Assembly: GCF_002575655.3 (NCBI RefSeq)
Contig: NC_053039.3
Location: 220,801,622 to 220,865,621 of the forward strand
Length of the DNA: 64,000 nt
Direction: 5' to 3'
Origin: Aegilops tauschii subsp. strangulata
Lineage: Eukaryota; Streptophyta; Magnoliopsida; Poales; Poaceae
Numbering within the stretch: the stretch's first letter is position 1; every line of letters begins with the position of its first letter. Made by a program: the position numbers and the translations under genes. Positions 32,015-43,252 of the stretch are shown piece by piece. The notes below the pieces were generated by a model that was given only the letters and a program-made list of their open reading frames with translations, did not search any database and was not told the DNA's origin.

Positions 32015-34534
32015 ATGGACGCCGACGGTCGCCTCCGGCGCGCGCTCTCCGCCTTCGGGGGCGGAGACGTGTGGGACCTCGTCGATGCCGCGCTCGCCGC
32101 GGCCGCGCCAGCCGACCTCCGCGCGCGCCGTGACGGCATCGTGGAGCGGCTCTACGCCGGGGGCCGCTGCCGCAATTGCGATGCCCCCGAGAGTCCACCG
32201 CAGCCGCCGCGTCAGCCGGCTGAGGCGGCTTCTCCGGCCTGGCAGGAGGAGGGGGAGGAGGAGGAGGAGGCCGACGTGGATGACCTCGGCCTGGAGGAGG
32301 AGACCGACGAGGGCGGCGGCTTGGAGAGCAAGATCCTGGCGATCAAGGACTTCTTGGAGGACCCCGACCAGGTCCTTGAAAAGATCCCGTTTTTACCGGT
32401 TTGGAATCAGTACGATTTTGCTCGGGAAAGCTCACTTCTTCTGTTGCAAACTGTACCTCTGTATGGTTTCGTCACAGTCGGAGGAGGAGCTCGTGAGCTT
32501 GCTGCAGAACCTGGCAGACATGGACATCACCTACAAGGCTCTCCAGGTGATCTTTACTTTTTCTGTCCTTTCTTTTAAAAGTTTTGTCTGCCTTACGAAG
32601 GGAAGGATTAGTTAGCTGGTTGCTTTTGCTTGGAGTGAAACCCCTCGTGTTTCTGGTTGTGCAGGAGACGGACATCGGTCGACATGTGAATGGCCTGCGC
32701 AAGCACCCTTCGGGCGACGTCCGGCAGTTAGTGAAGCTGCTCGTCAGGTGAAGAACAACAAGCCAGAGTATATTGCTAATTTTGTGTCATAAAATGCCAA
32801 GGTAGAAGTGCCTTCTAATTGTGTTTTGGTTTTTGTGTATTTTGTGCTATGCGCCTCTGTGAAGGAAATGGAAGGAGATAGTGGACGGCTGGGTGCGGCT
32901 TCACAACTCCGGCGGTGATGGTGGAAACTCGATCCTAAGTAAGGCATCGTGCTCAGTTCCACAGTTGTTTCGATTTATTTTGTTTTCCAGTGATAATTTC
33001 GGTTGATGATTCATGGTGGCAGCTGATGGTGACTCTCCTGAGAAGACTCAAGGCAAAAGCTACCAAAATGCCCGGGTAGTCTATTCTTCCACAATCCAAA
33101 CATGTCGTTCCACACTAATGGAGACTGGTGTTTTGGTTCTTGCTTTGGAATGATGATAATTAAGCTCATGACAAACTTAGCTTTTCTGTAATGCGGAGAC
33201 AGATCCTTCTATTTGGTGGGTAGTATTATGCCAAAAATGTTTCTAGCCCATTTTTTTCTGCTAGTTTACCAAACAAACCACAACTTTGCTACATGGTAAC
33301 CACACTTTCCTAGGTCCTTGGAAAGGGTGAAAAAATGGGCCAACTATAACATGAAATTGCTCATTTGATTGACATGTTTTGGTTTAATATGTCTTTTGTC
33401 TACAAATTCTAAGATGGACACCTTTGTTTGCAGGTTTCAGACTTCAAGTATACGCCCAGCCCACCACAGAGGCACAGTGAGTCCCCATCTGTTCTTAAGA
33501 GTTTATATGTGAAGCTATTTCAAGATGTAATAATGTGGCAACTGAAACTTCGTTTCATTGTTTGGACCTAAGGTGGTTCAGAGCGGTCTAGGAATAACAA
33601 TGGGTTTGAGTCGACACTGGAGAGGCGTAGAGCAAGCCCTGCTCCCACGTATCATACGAAGCAGAACAATGTCAATAACTATACAACTACTTCTTCATCT
33701 GCTCCAGCTGTAAGCCTAACCAGATCATCCTCTCGATAATTTTAATCAGCTCATTCATCGTTGTACAGAGGTCATGCACTTGTTTTTGTTCAGAAGAGCA
33801 GTAGTAGCGGAAGAAGGTACACAATTCTTTTACCACTAATCTCAAGGCCCCTAGCCACACATGTTCGCACGACACATCCTCCATTTTCTTTCTAGATTTG
33901 CCACTGCTGGAGCGTGTCAACCAGCGTGGGCCGAAGATGTTGCCATTTGTTAAAACTTAAAAATAAAGCTGCATCATCCATTAATCATTGACCTTATCAT
34001 GCAAAGTAGTCGGGAACAAGAACTTGTTTTTGACTTGTAGTGAATCAAATCGTATGGTACACATGAAACTAGAGGTTTTCTCCAGTTCAAAAAAGCGAGG
34101 GAAGGTTTTTCTCTGCTTATTTCTCGCTAAACTGTACCCACGGTCCTATACACCCAGTTTGATATTCGCAAACATGGTTTGCAGAGGGCAATGAGGGAGC
34201 AGAAGGATAATCATTTGGACGAGAAGCTCGATTCAGCCAGAAAGAGGCTTCAAGAAAATTACCAGGAAGCACAAAATGGTATTAATTTCATTTATATACC
34301 TACTTGTATTTCCCCTTCAATTTGCCATGAACACAGTGGATGAAATCAATTTCATTCTGATTGTCTTTTAAGTTTTTTACATGTTCCCCCTCTTGGTATT
34401 TCTGCGGCCTTTTTGCAGCGAAAAAACAGAGGACGATGCAAGTGCTGGATATCCACGACATACCCAAGCCGAAAAATAAAAACACCTTCATCCGCAAGCC
34501 TGGTGGAGGTGGCCTCCCTGGCCGACATCGGTGA
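32015..34534 (+). CDS. TFIIS N-terminal domain / MED26-like transcription protein, ten exons
   Basis: I reconstruct exons 32015-32371, 32478-32546, 32665-32747, 32865-32938, 33023-33075, 33434-33476, 33573-33709, 33794-33816, 34187-34278 and 34419-34534. All joins keep frame and give 1,047 nt, 348 residues. Order: an N-terminal domain, an acidic stretch (about 76-102), the TFIIS-N/LW helical bundle (about 105-195, with [20 protein letters not shown] and [10 protein letters not shown]), a Ser-rich linker and a basic C terminus ([20 protein letters not shown]...[10 protein letters not shown]). This matches plant proteins named MED26b/c-like, nuclear factors that contact Mediator or elongating RNA polymerase II. 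The ATG at 32015 is chosen over an in-frame GTG at 31988. The first donor (GTCCTT) is weak; the 23-nt exon 8 is unusually short. Confidence 0.88.
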
Positions 34535-34924
34535 CCTGGCAAACATGCAAATTCTTAGCCACGGCAAGGTTCAAAATGAAAAATAAAATAAGCACGAAAG
34601 GTTTATGTTTGTTCTTTTGTTTAGTTACACTGGTTATTTGGTTCGCTGAAATATTGTCCAGCACAACAAAGCCAAGGTTATATATACTAGTACTACTGAT
34701 AAAAGGACCAAGGTTATATACTGAGAATTTGTGCTGTAGCTTGTTCTTTTTTAAGAGGTCTCTTGAATGTACCTGGAAGTTTTTAATTGAGAATTTGCGT
34801 TTGTGTTGACGTTTATCCATTTTATCGTTATAAAGGCGTACTGCCGTCCCTGATTTTCGTTATACTATGTTTTACGGTCTTTTTTGAGGAGTTATAGAAA
34901 TTGCAAGTCGTGCATGGTTGATGT
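34535..34924. other. 3' flank of the MED26-like gene
   Basis: AT-rich sequence follows the stop codon and probably includes the 3' untranslated region. No clear polyadenylation signal could be fixed, and no other feature is seen. Confidence 0.45.
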
Positions 34925-35056
34925 TGAATCGCTCGCTCAAGGCACTGTAAACCGGACTTGTGCATTGATGCTCTATCCGCGGAAGCTCAAGCTCTGAAGT
35001 TTGGGCTCCAGTCGGCACAAAATGTAGGTTTGCAACAAGCTGGTTGTAAACTTGAA
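34925..35056 (+). pseudogene. LINE RNase H relic, left part
   Basis: The frame reads DALSAEAQALKFGLQSAQNVG, a plant LINE C-terminal RNase H-like motif. A one-base change of frame later reads CNKLVVN. It is cut at 35056 by the Helitron. The matching right part starts at 40322, so together they form an ordinary LINE 3' relic. Confidence 0.75.
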
Positions 35057-35453
35057 TCTACTACCACTATAAAAGAAAGAAAGGGGCAGATCCAAACAAT
35101 CACATCCATTCATCGTCAAAATCTAATGGCTCTTAATCCTTCGATGTTTAACACTACAAGCCACTAACCCATCAATCCTTTGATGTTTAACGCTACAAGC
35201 CACTAACCCATCGATCGCTTACCCTTACCCTCACCGTCGCTAAAAAAACACCGCAAACACGACCTATCGCCCCCGATGGACGCCACAACACGGCCGCACG
35301 ACCTCTCCCCCAACTGACGCCACAGCACAGCCGCAGGCTGCACGACCTCTCGCCGCGGGAGAGAGCCGCCCCTGGAAAAACGACAAATTTGACTTGTGGA
35401 TAAAAAGATTTCACAAAATAAACCGTTGACAAAAAAATTTCATCCAACTGACC

Positions 35454-36125
35454 CTTTTGTGTAGCGCCCGACAGCTAGGCGTCCCACTACACTGTGCAGC
35501 GCCTGACTGGCGGGCGCTACATGCCTAGCCAGCGTCGCATCCCAAACTGTCTAAAAATTACTAAGTCAATGTGCAATGTCTAAGAGCTAGGCGCTATACT
35601 GTCTAGTGTAACGTCTAGCGCGTAAGCGCTGCACTATGTAGCAACCATATCGATTCCCTTAGTTTGCTTCGGCGGCGCACGCTGTACAAATGCACAAGCT
35701 GCGAGTTGCGCGCCTCCGATCGCTGCTCGATGGCGGCAGAAAGCCCGTCCAGCCTCGCCTTGAACTCCGCACGCATACTCCCTCCGATGGTCCGCCGCAT
35801 GTCAACAGCTCACACAAGTTAACCCCGGGCATCAGTATGCAAGGAATTTTTGTCGTTTAGTTTCTTGTCATTTAGAGCGTGCACGCTGTCCTACTGGTGC
35901 GTATTTTGGAGATCTTTGGAATCGACTAATTAATACTCCGTCCGTCCGTCAGTGTGCAGCGTGCGCCGCGGGAGCAAACTGTGGGACTCCATTGCTACGC
36001 AGGCGCTGCGCTCACACTGATTTAGTAATTTTTAGGTAATTCAGGATGTAACGCTAGTCAGGTGTGTAGTGCTCGCCTGTCAGGCGCTGCACAGTAGCGT
36101 CTAGCTGTCGGGCGCTAGACAAAAG
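35454..36125. mobile_element. Inverted-repeat element (~110-bp TIRs) inside the Helitron
   Basis: The left arm, CTTTTGTGTAGCGCCCGACA and onward, is complementary to the right arm, read in reverse as CTTTTGTCTAGCGCCCGACA. Pairing continues through GTGCAGCGCCTGAC and CTAAAAATTACTAAGTCA-type sequence. Long TIRs suggest a Mutator-like or other miniature DNA transposon. I could not find a convincing direct duplication at the borders, so the class is open. Confidence 0.7.
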
Positions 36126-37972
36126 TTCCTCCCTTCCCTGCAGGAGAGAGCCGCCCCCGCCGTTCCTCCTCTCGCCGCGGGAGAGAGCCGCCCCCCCCAG
36201 AGCCGCCGCGGGAGCCGCCGCGCCCTTCGCCGCGGGAGTTGAGCTTCAGCTTGGCCTCCGCCCCGCTGTTCCTCTTCTGCTTCCCGTCGGCCGCAAGTAA
36301 GTTTCTTGTACACTGAAGCTCAACTGTTCCTAATCTGCAGAATACAAACTACCTACCTTTTTGCGTTCTGATGAATTTTGGCCCTCTTAGACTCTGTTTC
36401 ACATTTGCCTTGCGTTTCAACCAAAGGGATTGAGTTGCCTTTCAACCAAAGGAATTGATACAAATGCATTGTGAACAGCTAGGTGGTAACAAAGGGATTG
36501 ATACAAATGCATTGTGAACAGCTAGGTGGTAACATAACATCAATTGAAGTGGAAAGATGGGGCTGCGGCAGCGTGCCAGACTGTCTTGGGCTCCCGTCCA
36601 CTGTCGTAATCAAATCACAACCATTGTTGGTGAGGCTTCAGTTAATATTCCCATCTTCCTAGCCACTACAACGATAATCGGGTATCTATGAGTCATCAAA
36701 CTGAAGTTGGCTTCTTCATCTGTATTTCTTAGATGTGTGCCGAGATAGTAGCGAGGCTTTGTTCTTATTTCTAATAATTAGATGCAGATATTTAGACATT
36801 TGCTTCAGTGATTACAAACTGAAGAACGTGGACTGATTTGTTAATTTAATTGTCAAATTTGGTGTTGTCGGATTTCTATTTGCAGATCAATATTTAGTGC
36901 ATGAGAAGCATGTATTGTATCATTTTCTTCTGTCAATATTCAGTTTGAACCAATTAGGCGAACAATTAGTGCTAATTTCTATTCATACGTGGTCTCTGTG
37001 TATAGAGGCTCCAAGAAAGAAGGATGGTTGTGTAATACGTAGTCATGTATTGGTTCATTCTTTTCCACTTACAAATGTTTTAAGAAATCAATTAGCCTGC
37101 TTCGAAGCTGGGGACCCATGAGTGTTATTGTGCAATTCCAGCTTCCAGATTATAATGAGGATCATGGAGCTGTAGGTAGAATGCAATGACTTACAGTAAT
37201 GTCTATTGACTTGGCAAGAGGTTTCTTATCAAACTATTCACATCTTATTTATATTGTCCATGCTATTTAAAGGTGAATAACTATCTTTCACAATTGTGTA
37301 CATTTGGTAAATTATTGTCGTCCCTACGTAGCAACTTTCAGTTTATATAGAGAAATTATTTTATGACACTACATGATTCAGGGAGAACATACACACGATT
37401 GGGACAAAAAAACATGGGGTGCCGACAAATGGGTGCCTCTCTCAGAAGGGATCAGGTGGAGGCTCACCGGCTGCAGCGATGGCCACTAGCGTGAGCTGTG
37501 AAGCGCGTGGAGGCGAGAGCCTCATGGCCTGTTGATACCGCGCATAATTGCAACCCTCCAATTCATGTAAGTTTTTGGATTGTGTTCTCAGTTGTCTAAG
37601 TTGTTATAGACGCGGATAGTGTGCAAAATGGTGGAATGGAAAGACCGATATTCTGACAATGTGTGAGAGATTTATACTGATACTGAATTGCTAGCTGCTT
37701 GCCGATGGGAAGCTATCATTGATAGAGCATTCAGCTGGGGGATCACGCTCACGCAAGTACATGGAGGAATTCGAGACGTCTGACATAAGTTTACTACTCC
37801 CTCCACTTAAATGAATAAGGCGCACACACATTTCAAAATCTAACTTTGACCATCAATTTAACAGCCGGGGGTATTCCTCCTTTTCATAAAAAAATCAATT
37901 TAACAAACCAAATGTGGGTTATACCTAATAAAAGTTATACCGTTGAGCTCATATTTGAGAAAAAAATTAGTA
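36126..37972. other. Helitron interior, no recognised gene
   Basis: GC-rich CCGCGGGAGAGAGCCGCC repeats near 36145-36235 also occur at 35345. A 43-bp unit beginning CAAAGGAATTGATACAAATG is duplicated in tandem at 36447-36532. AT-rich DNA with no identifiable protein follows. Some of it may be intron or captured sequence from a host gene. Confidence 0.45.
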
Positions 37973-38075
37973 CTACCTTCGTGCGGAAATACTTATCGCT
38001 CAAATGGATGTATCTAAACATATTTCAGTTCTAGATACATCCGTTCGAGTGACAAGAATTTCCGGACGGAGGGAG
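37973..38075. mobile_element. Stowaway MITE (Thalos-like)
   Basis: A 103-bp near-palindrome flanked by TA on both sides (37971-37972 and 38076-38077). The ends are CTACCTTCGTGCGGAAATAC and ATTTCCGGACGGAGGGAG, with ATGGATGTATCTA and TAGATACATCC in the middle. This is the standard Triticeae Stowaway pattern, with the left tip mutated. Confidence 0.92.
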
Positions 38076-38449
38076 TAGTATAATTTTCAAGTCACATAAG
38101 TTGCACTTTGAGAAAGGATAAAATAAGCAGGCTTGATCTCTCCCTACTCCACGTTAAAGAATTCTGATTCAGCCGATTCCCTGTTGAATGCTTGTGTTTC
38201 GTACTTTCATTTAAGTTGCCTCTTTCTTCATAAAAATAAGTGTACTGTCTTTTGTGTTCCACATATCACATTTGATTTGATCTTTGTGGGGCAGAATAAA
38301 TATTGTATGTTTTACATGTGGGTTGATGCACAGAAGTCATTTGTTGCACATCTTTATTCCTACAAGCTTTACTATTATAACTTGATAGCATGTGGAATTT
38401 TGGATAATTGCAGCGCCTCACCCCGCTCCACTCCATGCCAGCCCCACAG

Positions 38450-38570
38450 TCATGTTATTGAACATTGGAGAGAAACTGAGCACCACTTTTCACTTGAATT
38501 AGAAACACCAAAGGTTTGGGATTATGCTCGTGACAACTATGTCCATCATGTATTGTGTCCAAAGCAGATG
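38450..38570 (+). pseudogene. Captured exon of a BRAP2-like zf-UBP gene
   Basis: Within the Helitron, an AG acceptor, a ~121-bp open stretch and a GTATGT donor encode VIEHWRETEHHFSLELETP, then KVWDYARDNYVHHV. The pattern HxW-x-ET-xH-x2-SLELET-x2-VWDY-x2-DNYVH is that of the zinc-finger UBP domain of plant BRAP2/BRIZ RING proteins, which bind ubiquitin. The rest of that gene is absent, so this is a transduplicated fragment. Cys residues needed for a complete zinc finger are not present in this piece. Confidence 0.75.
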
Positions 38571-39268
38571 GTATGTGTTCATATGTAATGGTGGTGCAGT
38601 AATGGATGAAGCTCTATTGAACAGGACAGTTAAGCTGTAATCTATGGTATGTTTCTATGTATTTTCTTTTACAAATGTGCTACTTCTCTTCTTTTAGATT
38701 GTTGGATAGTACACTGATCTGGTCGACGTTTATTACCAGCTTATAAGTTCATTGTGACTCTGGTTTTGTGCTAATGTAGTACTGATATAAGTCACTTCTG
38801 CTAGAAATCAAAGGGAATTAAATATAAGTTTCTGCTACTGCATGATACCTCCGAACGTTACACACAAAGCTTGATAAGTGCACTGAAGAGAAACATTTTC
38901 TTGATGAAGTTGTTCCGGTTTGTAACTTTTGTAGGCATAAACAAAATCTGGACACTTTGGTTTAGCGGTGAAGTTGTTTCATGCCATTGTAATTTATAGT
39001 GGTTTTGAAAAAATAAAGTTGCATGTGCTGGCTAATTCTGCATGTGTGTATTTTCTTGTAACTTCTATACCTTTCTTTTTTGCTCTTTTAGGAAAACCAT
39101 ACGATGATTTTGATGATGCACTTATAAGTAAAAAAACAGATTATATCCTTCAATTCCATTCATTTTATGTGGTGTCTTTGTGTGGGTTTCGAAGGCAAAG
39201 AGTTGTGTGGTACACATGATGAGACTGAATGCTGCCATATGTTTTTAACTGAAGTCCCTAAAGCTTCT
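38571..39268. other. Helitron interior, no recognised gene
   Basis: AT-rich. A short frame near 39090 (GKPYDDFDDALISKKTDYIL) could be another captured exon, but I do not recognise it. Nothing else is supported. Confidence 0.35.
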
Positions 39269-39736
39269 TAGGATCTCTTTGATTCACATGATTATTTGAT
39301 TATCAAAATATGGGATTAAGAAAAACCTAGGTACCATATAATTGCGTTTTACCTATCCCTTGTTAAGCCTAAAAATTGGATAGTCTCTCTTTAGTTCTCT
39401 TTCCCCCGCATTTTAGGCATATGTAACAATTTTAACAGATGAAATCATAACTAGAGGTCTGAGAGGATGGATTTTTTTTCTCCAATATAGAGTACAAAGA
39501 ATACTTCAGGAAAAGATCCCCGGGCTTCATATCCATAGAAAATCCTATGTAACTCTTGAGAACCGAAGGATCCCTGTATATATCTAACTGTAGTAATTCA
39601 TATATTGTTCTTTTGAGAGACATTCCAAAATGGAGTACAAAGAATCCTTCGGGAAAATATCAAACCATCTCCATAGGGAAAAGATCCTTAAGATTCGTAT
39701 CCTCGAAAAATCGAATGAATCGAAGGAACCCTACCT
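39269..39736. mobile_element. Probable Tourist/Harbinger-like MITE
   Basis: The left end GGATCTCTTTGATTCACATG and the reverse of the right end (GGGTTCCTTCGATTCATTCG) are similar. The interior carries alternating GAATCCTTCGGGAAAA-type phrases seen in grass Harbinger miniature elements. Target duplications are not clear, so this remains tentative. Confidence 0.45.
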
Positions 39737-40292
39737 AACTTTGTTTATTAGTTGTTCTTATAAGAGACGTCATACATATGTAGGTCATTAGATTGTTTAT
39801 TAGCACATTGCTAGAGAATCTTAAAATGGTGTCCTCATATTGTTAGATATGCTAAAGAAGTGAATAATTGTGTATCAGCACATTGCCAAAATCTTGATTC
39901 TTTTGCTTTTAGTTTTATGCACTCATGGTACGGGGAAGAACTAAATCAACCAATTTGCAGGGTCAATATTCATTGTTTCATGATTTTTTTCTACTAAGCG
40001 AAAATTCCTAAGATAATGACTTTTATTCTCATTCACGATGTTTGCCAGTTAAGGAAGCAATTTATGGTGCACCATACTTAGCTTCATCGACAATGAAGTT
40101 GCACACAAAATTTCCGTTGTTGTACGAGAATTAATTACATGTATTAAGAAATAATGAGGTATTTATGTTTTTTTGGCTTTGTGCATAGCTTGCCATGTTA
40201 AAGTGTTTTCTTGATTTTTAGTACTTTTTAATGCGATCAAAATACCTTCGTATGCATGTTAATTCTGACATATCTTTGTAATATTAGTCGAG
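39737..40292. other. Helitron 3' region, non-coding
   Basis: AT-rich sequence leading to the terminal hairpin. No gene or repeat is recognised. Confidence 0.5.
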
Positions 40293-40321
40293 ACGTGCAT
40301 TTGCACGTGCAAGCTTACTAG
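40293..40321 (+). other. Helitron 3' terminal hairpin and CTAG end
   Basis: ACGTGCA (40293-40299) pairs with TGCACGT (40302-40308), and the end is CTTACTAG at 40321. This hairpin acts as the stop signal of rolling-circle transposition in plant Helitrons. Confidence 0.88.
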
Positions 40322-40475
40322 TAACATGGAAGGTAATAGAGGTGATGAACAGTGGAGGACGATCCCCTGTGTAGCAGCGGCAATGTTTGATGTTTGTGAT
40401 ATTCCAACTGATGTAGAGAATGAAATAGAACAGCCCATGAACTAGCAAGGATGGCCAGAGGTCCTTTGTGTAGTT
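40322..40475 (+). pseudogene. LINE RNase H relic, right part
   Basis: The continuation reads NMEVIEVMNSGGRSPV-like sequence (one extra G near 40332) and then AAAMFDVCDI in a shifted frame, ending near 40450. Together with 34925-35056 it restores a LINE RNase H tail. It is adjacent to the start of another LINE fragment. Confidence 0.7.
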
Positions 40476-40599
40476 TTTTTTAACAAGGCAAAAGATTTGC
40501 CATTTTTATTGATTATAAAAGGGGAGTTTTAACAAAGACCTGCGAAGCAGGGAGAAGAGAGTCTACTCTCGTGGCCCATTGAATACGGAATCTTGATCT

Positions 40600-43140
40600 C
40601 GTCAGAAGAAAGTTATTGTGGTAATTGAAAATATCTTGGATCAAGAGGAACGTTTTTGGTTACAGAGAGGATGGGTGAATTGGCTGATGCACGGGGATCG
40701 TAATACGTCGTTCTTTCATAACGCTGCCACGGCGAGGAAAAAAAGAAATAATATAAACAGAAAAGGAATTGACGAATCACATTACTAGATATTTTACAAA
40801 GCTTTTCATATCGGAAGTGCAGCAGCCGAATCAAGATGTTTTATCACTTGTCTGTAGGAGAGTGTCAAAGGAAATGAACAATGCTCTACTTGCCCCTTAT
40901 ACTGCGGAAGATGTTCACAAGGCTTTATTCGATATTGGGGACTTGAAAGCTCCAGGGCCAGATGGACTCCATGCTATCTTCTATAAAAGGTTCTAGCCCA
41001 TGCTAGGAGAAGACTTAATTGAGGAGGTTCTGAAAGCAATCAACACATGCACTATCCCGAAGGGTAGGAATGATACGGCGATTGTGATGATTCCTAGATT
41101 AATACACCAGAGAAGGTAACCCAATTTAGCCCGATCAACTTATGTAATGTGGTATACAAAATAATTGCAAAAATGGTGGCTTCTCAATTGAAGGCATTTT
41201 TACCAGAAATTATTAGTCCAACATAGAGTGCATTTGTACCGGGTAGATTGATAACGGATAATATTTTAGTGGCCTACGAATGTTTTCACACAACCAAGAA
41301 CAAAAGAGAGGGTAGAGAGGGCTTGTGTGCTATAAAACTTGATATGCACAAAGCTTATGATAGAGTTAAGTGGCCTTTTTTGAAGGAGATTATGTTGAAA
41401 TTCGGTTTTCGTCGAGAGTGGGTTAATTTGATTATGCAATGCGTCTTAACTGTAGAATACAAAGTAAGGATCAATGCAGAGGAAAGTGAGAGATTTAAGC
41501 CTATGAGAAGGTTGAGACAGGGGGACCCGCTATCACCATCCCTCTTTCTACTGTGCACAGAAGGATTGAATGCCTTGCTTACGCATGCTGAGGAGAATGT
41601 AAACATATCGGGAGTTAAAGTCTATAGAGACGCCCCGCCAGTCACAAATCTTCTCTTTGCGGATGACTCATTGATCTTGATGAAAGCCAACCAACATAAT
41701 GCGGAAGCCCTGAAATCAGCACTAGATTTATATTGTGCGGCGTCGGGATAGTTGGTAAGCGTAAAAAATCCAGTATTTTCTTTAGTCCTAATACAAAGGT
41801 AGAATCAGAGAACAATTGTGTATAACGCTAAATATAATGACGGAGGCTCTGAATGACAAATACTTAGGCTTACCAGCAAATGTGGGTGTTGATAAAACAG
41901 ACTGCTTTAGATTTCTGATTGAAAGTATTGTTAAGGAAATTAGTGGTTGGAAGAAAAAATTACTATCTGTCAGGGGGAAGGAGATCCTATTAAAGGCAGT
42001 GATCCAAGCCATACCTACCTATGCAATGTCGGTCTTTAAAATTCCTAATTTTTTTTGTAAATGAATCATTGACGCGATAGCGCATTTCTGGTGGGGAGAC
42101 GAGGAGAACGAGAGGAGAATGCACTGGATGGCGTGATGGAAAATGTGTGTACCAAAAAACCAAGGAGGAATGGGATTCTATGGCATCCACTGTTTCAACC
42201 TGGCTCTGCTTGCCAAACAGGCATGGCGTCTCCTTGATAATCCTGACTCTTTGTGTGCTACTATTCTAAGGGTCAAGTACTATCCTGATGGTGATTTGCT
42301 GAACTCCAAGCCAAAGCATGATGCTTCTTTCACCTGGCAAAGCATTATGACAGGTATTACTACTCTCAAGCGTGGCTATATTTGGCGAGTGGGGGATAGA
42401 CATAACATCAATATTTGGAAAGATGCTTGAATCCCAAATTGTGCCACTAGGAAGATCGTGACCCCCAAGGAGGTTCATTTGTTATCCAAAGTGGTTGATT
42501 TGATTGACCCGACCTCCAATAATTGGGATGAAGATCTGATTAGACAAACTATGTGGCCCATTGACGCACAACGAATTCTTTCAATCCCAATTTCGCAACA
42601 TAACATGACAAATTTTATTGCCTGGAGTTATACAAAAAATGTTATGTTCTCGGTACGGTCTGCTTACTCTCTGGAGTGGAATTATCAGTATGAGAGTAAA
42701 CTAAAACATTCCAATGGGACGGGGCGAACCACACCTAACCTTATATGGTGTTAGATATGGAAGTTATCTTGTCCGGCAAAAGTCAAAATCTTTTTATGGC
42801 GGACACTACATGGCACTCTCCTATGTCGGGCAACACTCACTAATAAACACATGAATGCCTCGCCCTTTTGCCCTACCTGCTCTCAGGGCGGCGATTTTCG
42901 ATGACTGTTATCACTATGCATGTGATTTTATTATGACTAGATTCGAACATTGTAATAGAGAGACAAATAAAATAGCACATGAACTTACTAGATTAGCTAG
43001 ATTTTCTTTAACTTTAAATTGGTTTGAGGAACCTTTTATTGAAATTGTAACGATTCTCACAAACGATGTACTAGTTATTGCTAATGAACAAAGTTTCGTT
43101 TTAACTCAAAAAAAGCCTACTCTTGTGGCATTACATTACA
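40600..43140 (+). pseudogene. Truncated LINE (non-LTR) reverse transcriptase relic
   Basis: The 5' part with endonuclease is missing. Reading starts before the RT (DQEERFWLQRGWVNWLMHGD) and continues with LKAPGPDGLHAIFYKRF. Next come a stop, [18 protein letters not shown] and [18 protein letters not shown], and the catalytic FADD followed by SLILMKA (about 41657). The thumb and zf-RVT (GGMGFYGIHCFNLALLAKQA) end at CPTCS near 42870. There a deletion joins directly to the RNase H tail (AAIFDDCYHYACDF, then CNRETNKIAHELTRLA). Multiple stops and frameshifts show an old dead copy of a plant L1-type element. Confidence 0.88.
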
Positions 43141-43162
43141 CAAATGGCGAGCGCCCAAAGTC

Positions 43163-43252
43163 GGGCCTCCTCTGATCCTAGCGGTAACCATAGTCCCTTA
43201 TGTAGTGGGGCCTCTTTTATTCTAACAGTAACCATAATCCTTTATGTAGTGG
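43163..43252. repeat. 45-bp tandem duplication
   Basis: GGGCCTCCTCTGATCCTAGC and GGGGCCTCTTTTATTCTAAC open two adjacent units that share GTAACCATA(G/A)TCC(C/T)TTATGTAGTGG. It sits just beyond the LINE relic. Confidence 0.75.

Larger units (their letters stand above)
35057..40321 (+). mobile_element. Non-autonomous Helitron, 5.3 kb
   Basis: The left end is TCTACTACCACTATAAAAGA, with the 5' TC of plant Helitrons. The right end is a 7-bp stem hairpin (ACGTGCA and TGCACGT, 40293-40308), followed after 13 bases by CTAG. Insertion is between A (35056) and T (40322), the normal target. Joining the flanks gives continuous LINE RNase H sequence, which supports the borders. No Rep or helicase gene is present. 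It contains an inverted-repeat element, a Stowaway MITE, a probable Tourist-like element and one captured host exon. Enzymes would have to come from an autonomous relative. Confidence 0.88.

Noticed and set aside
31737..32198. 153-codon Arg-rich - strand frame overlapping MED26-like exon 1
   Set aside because: Composition is typical of a GC-rich shadow frame; the sense strand has the conserved exon.
35057..40321. Autonomous Helitron encoding Rep/helicase
   Set aside because: No rolling-circle motif, helicase motif or long frame is present; the largest frame is about 150 codons.
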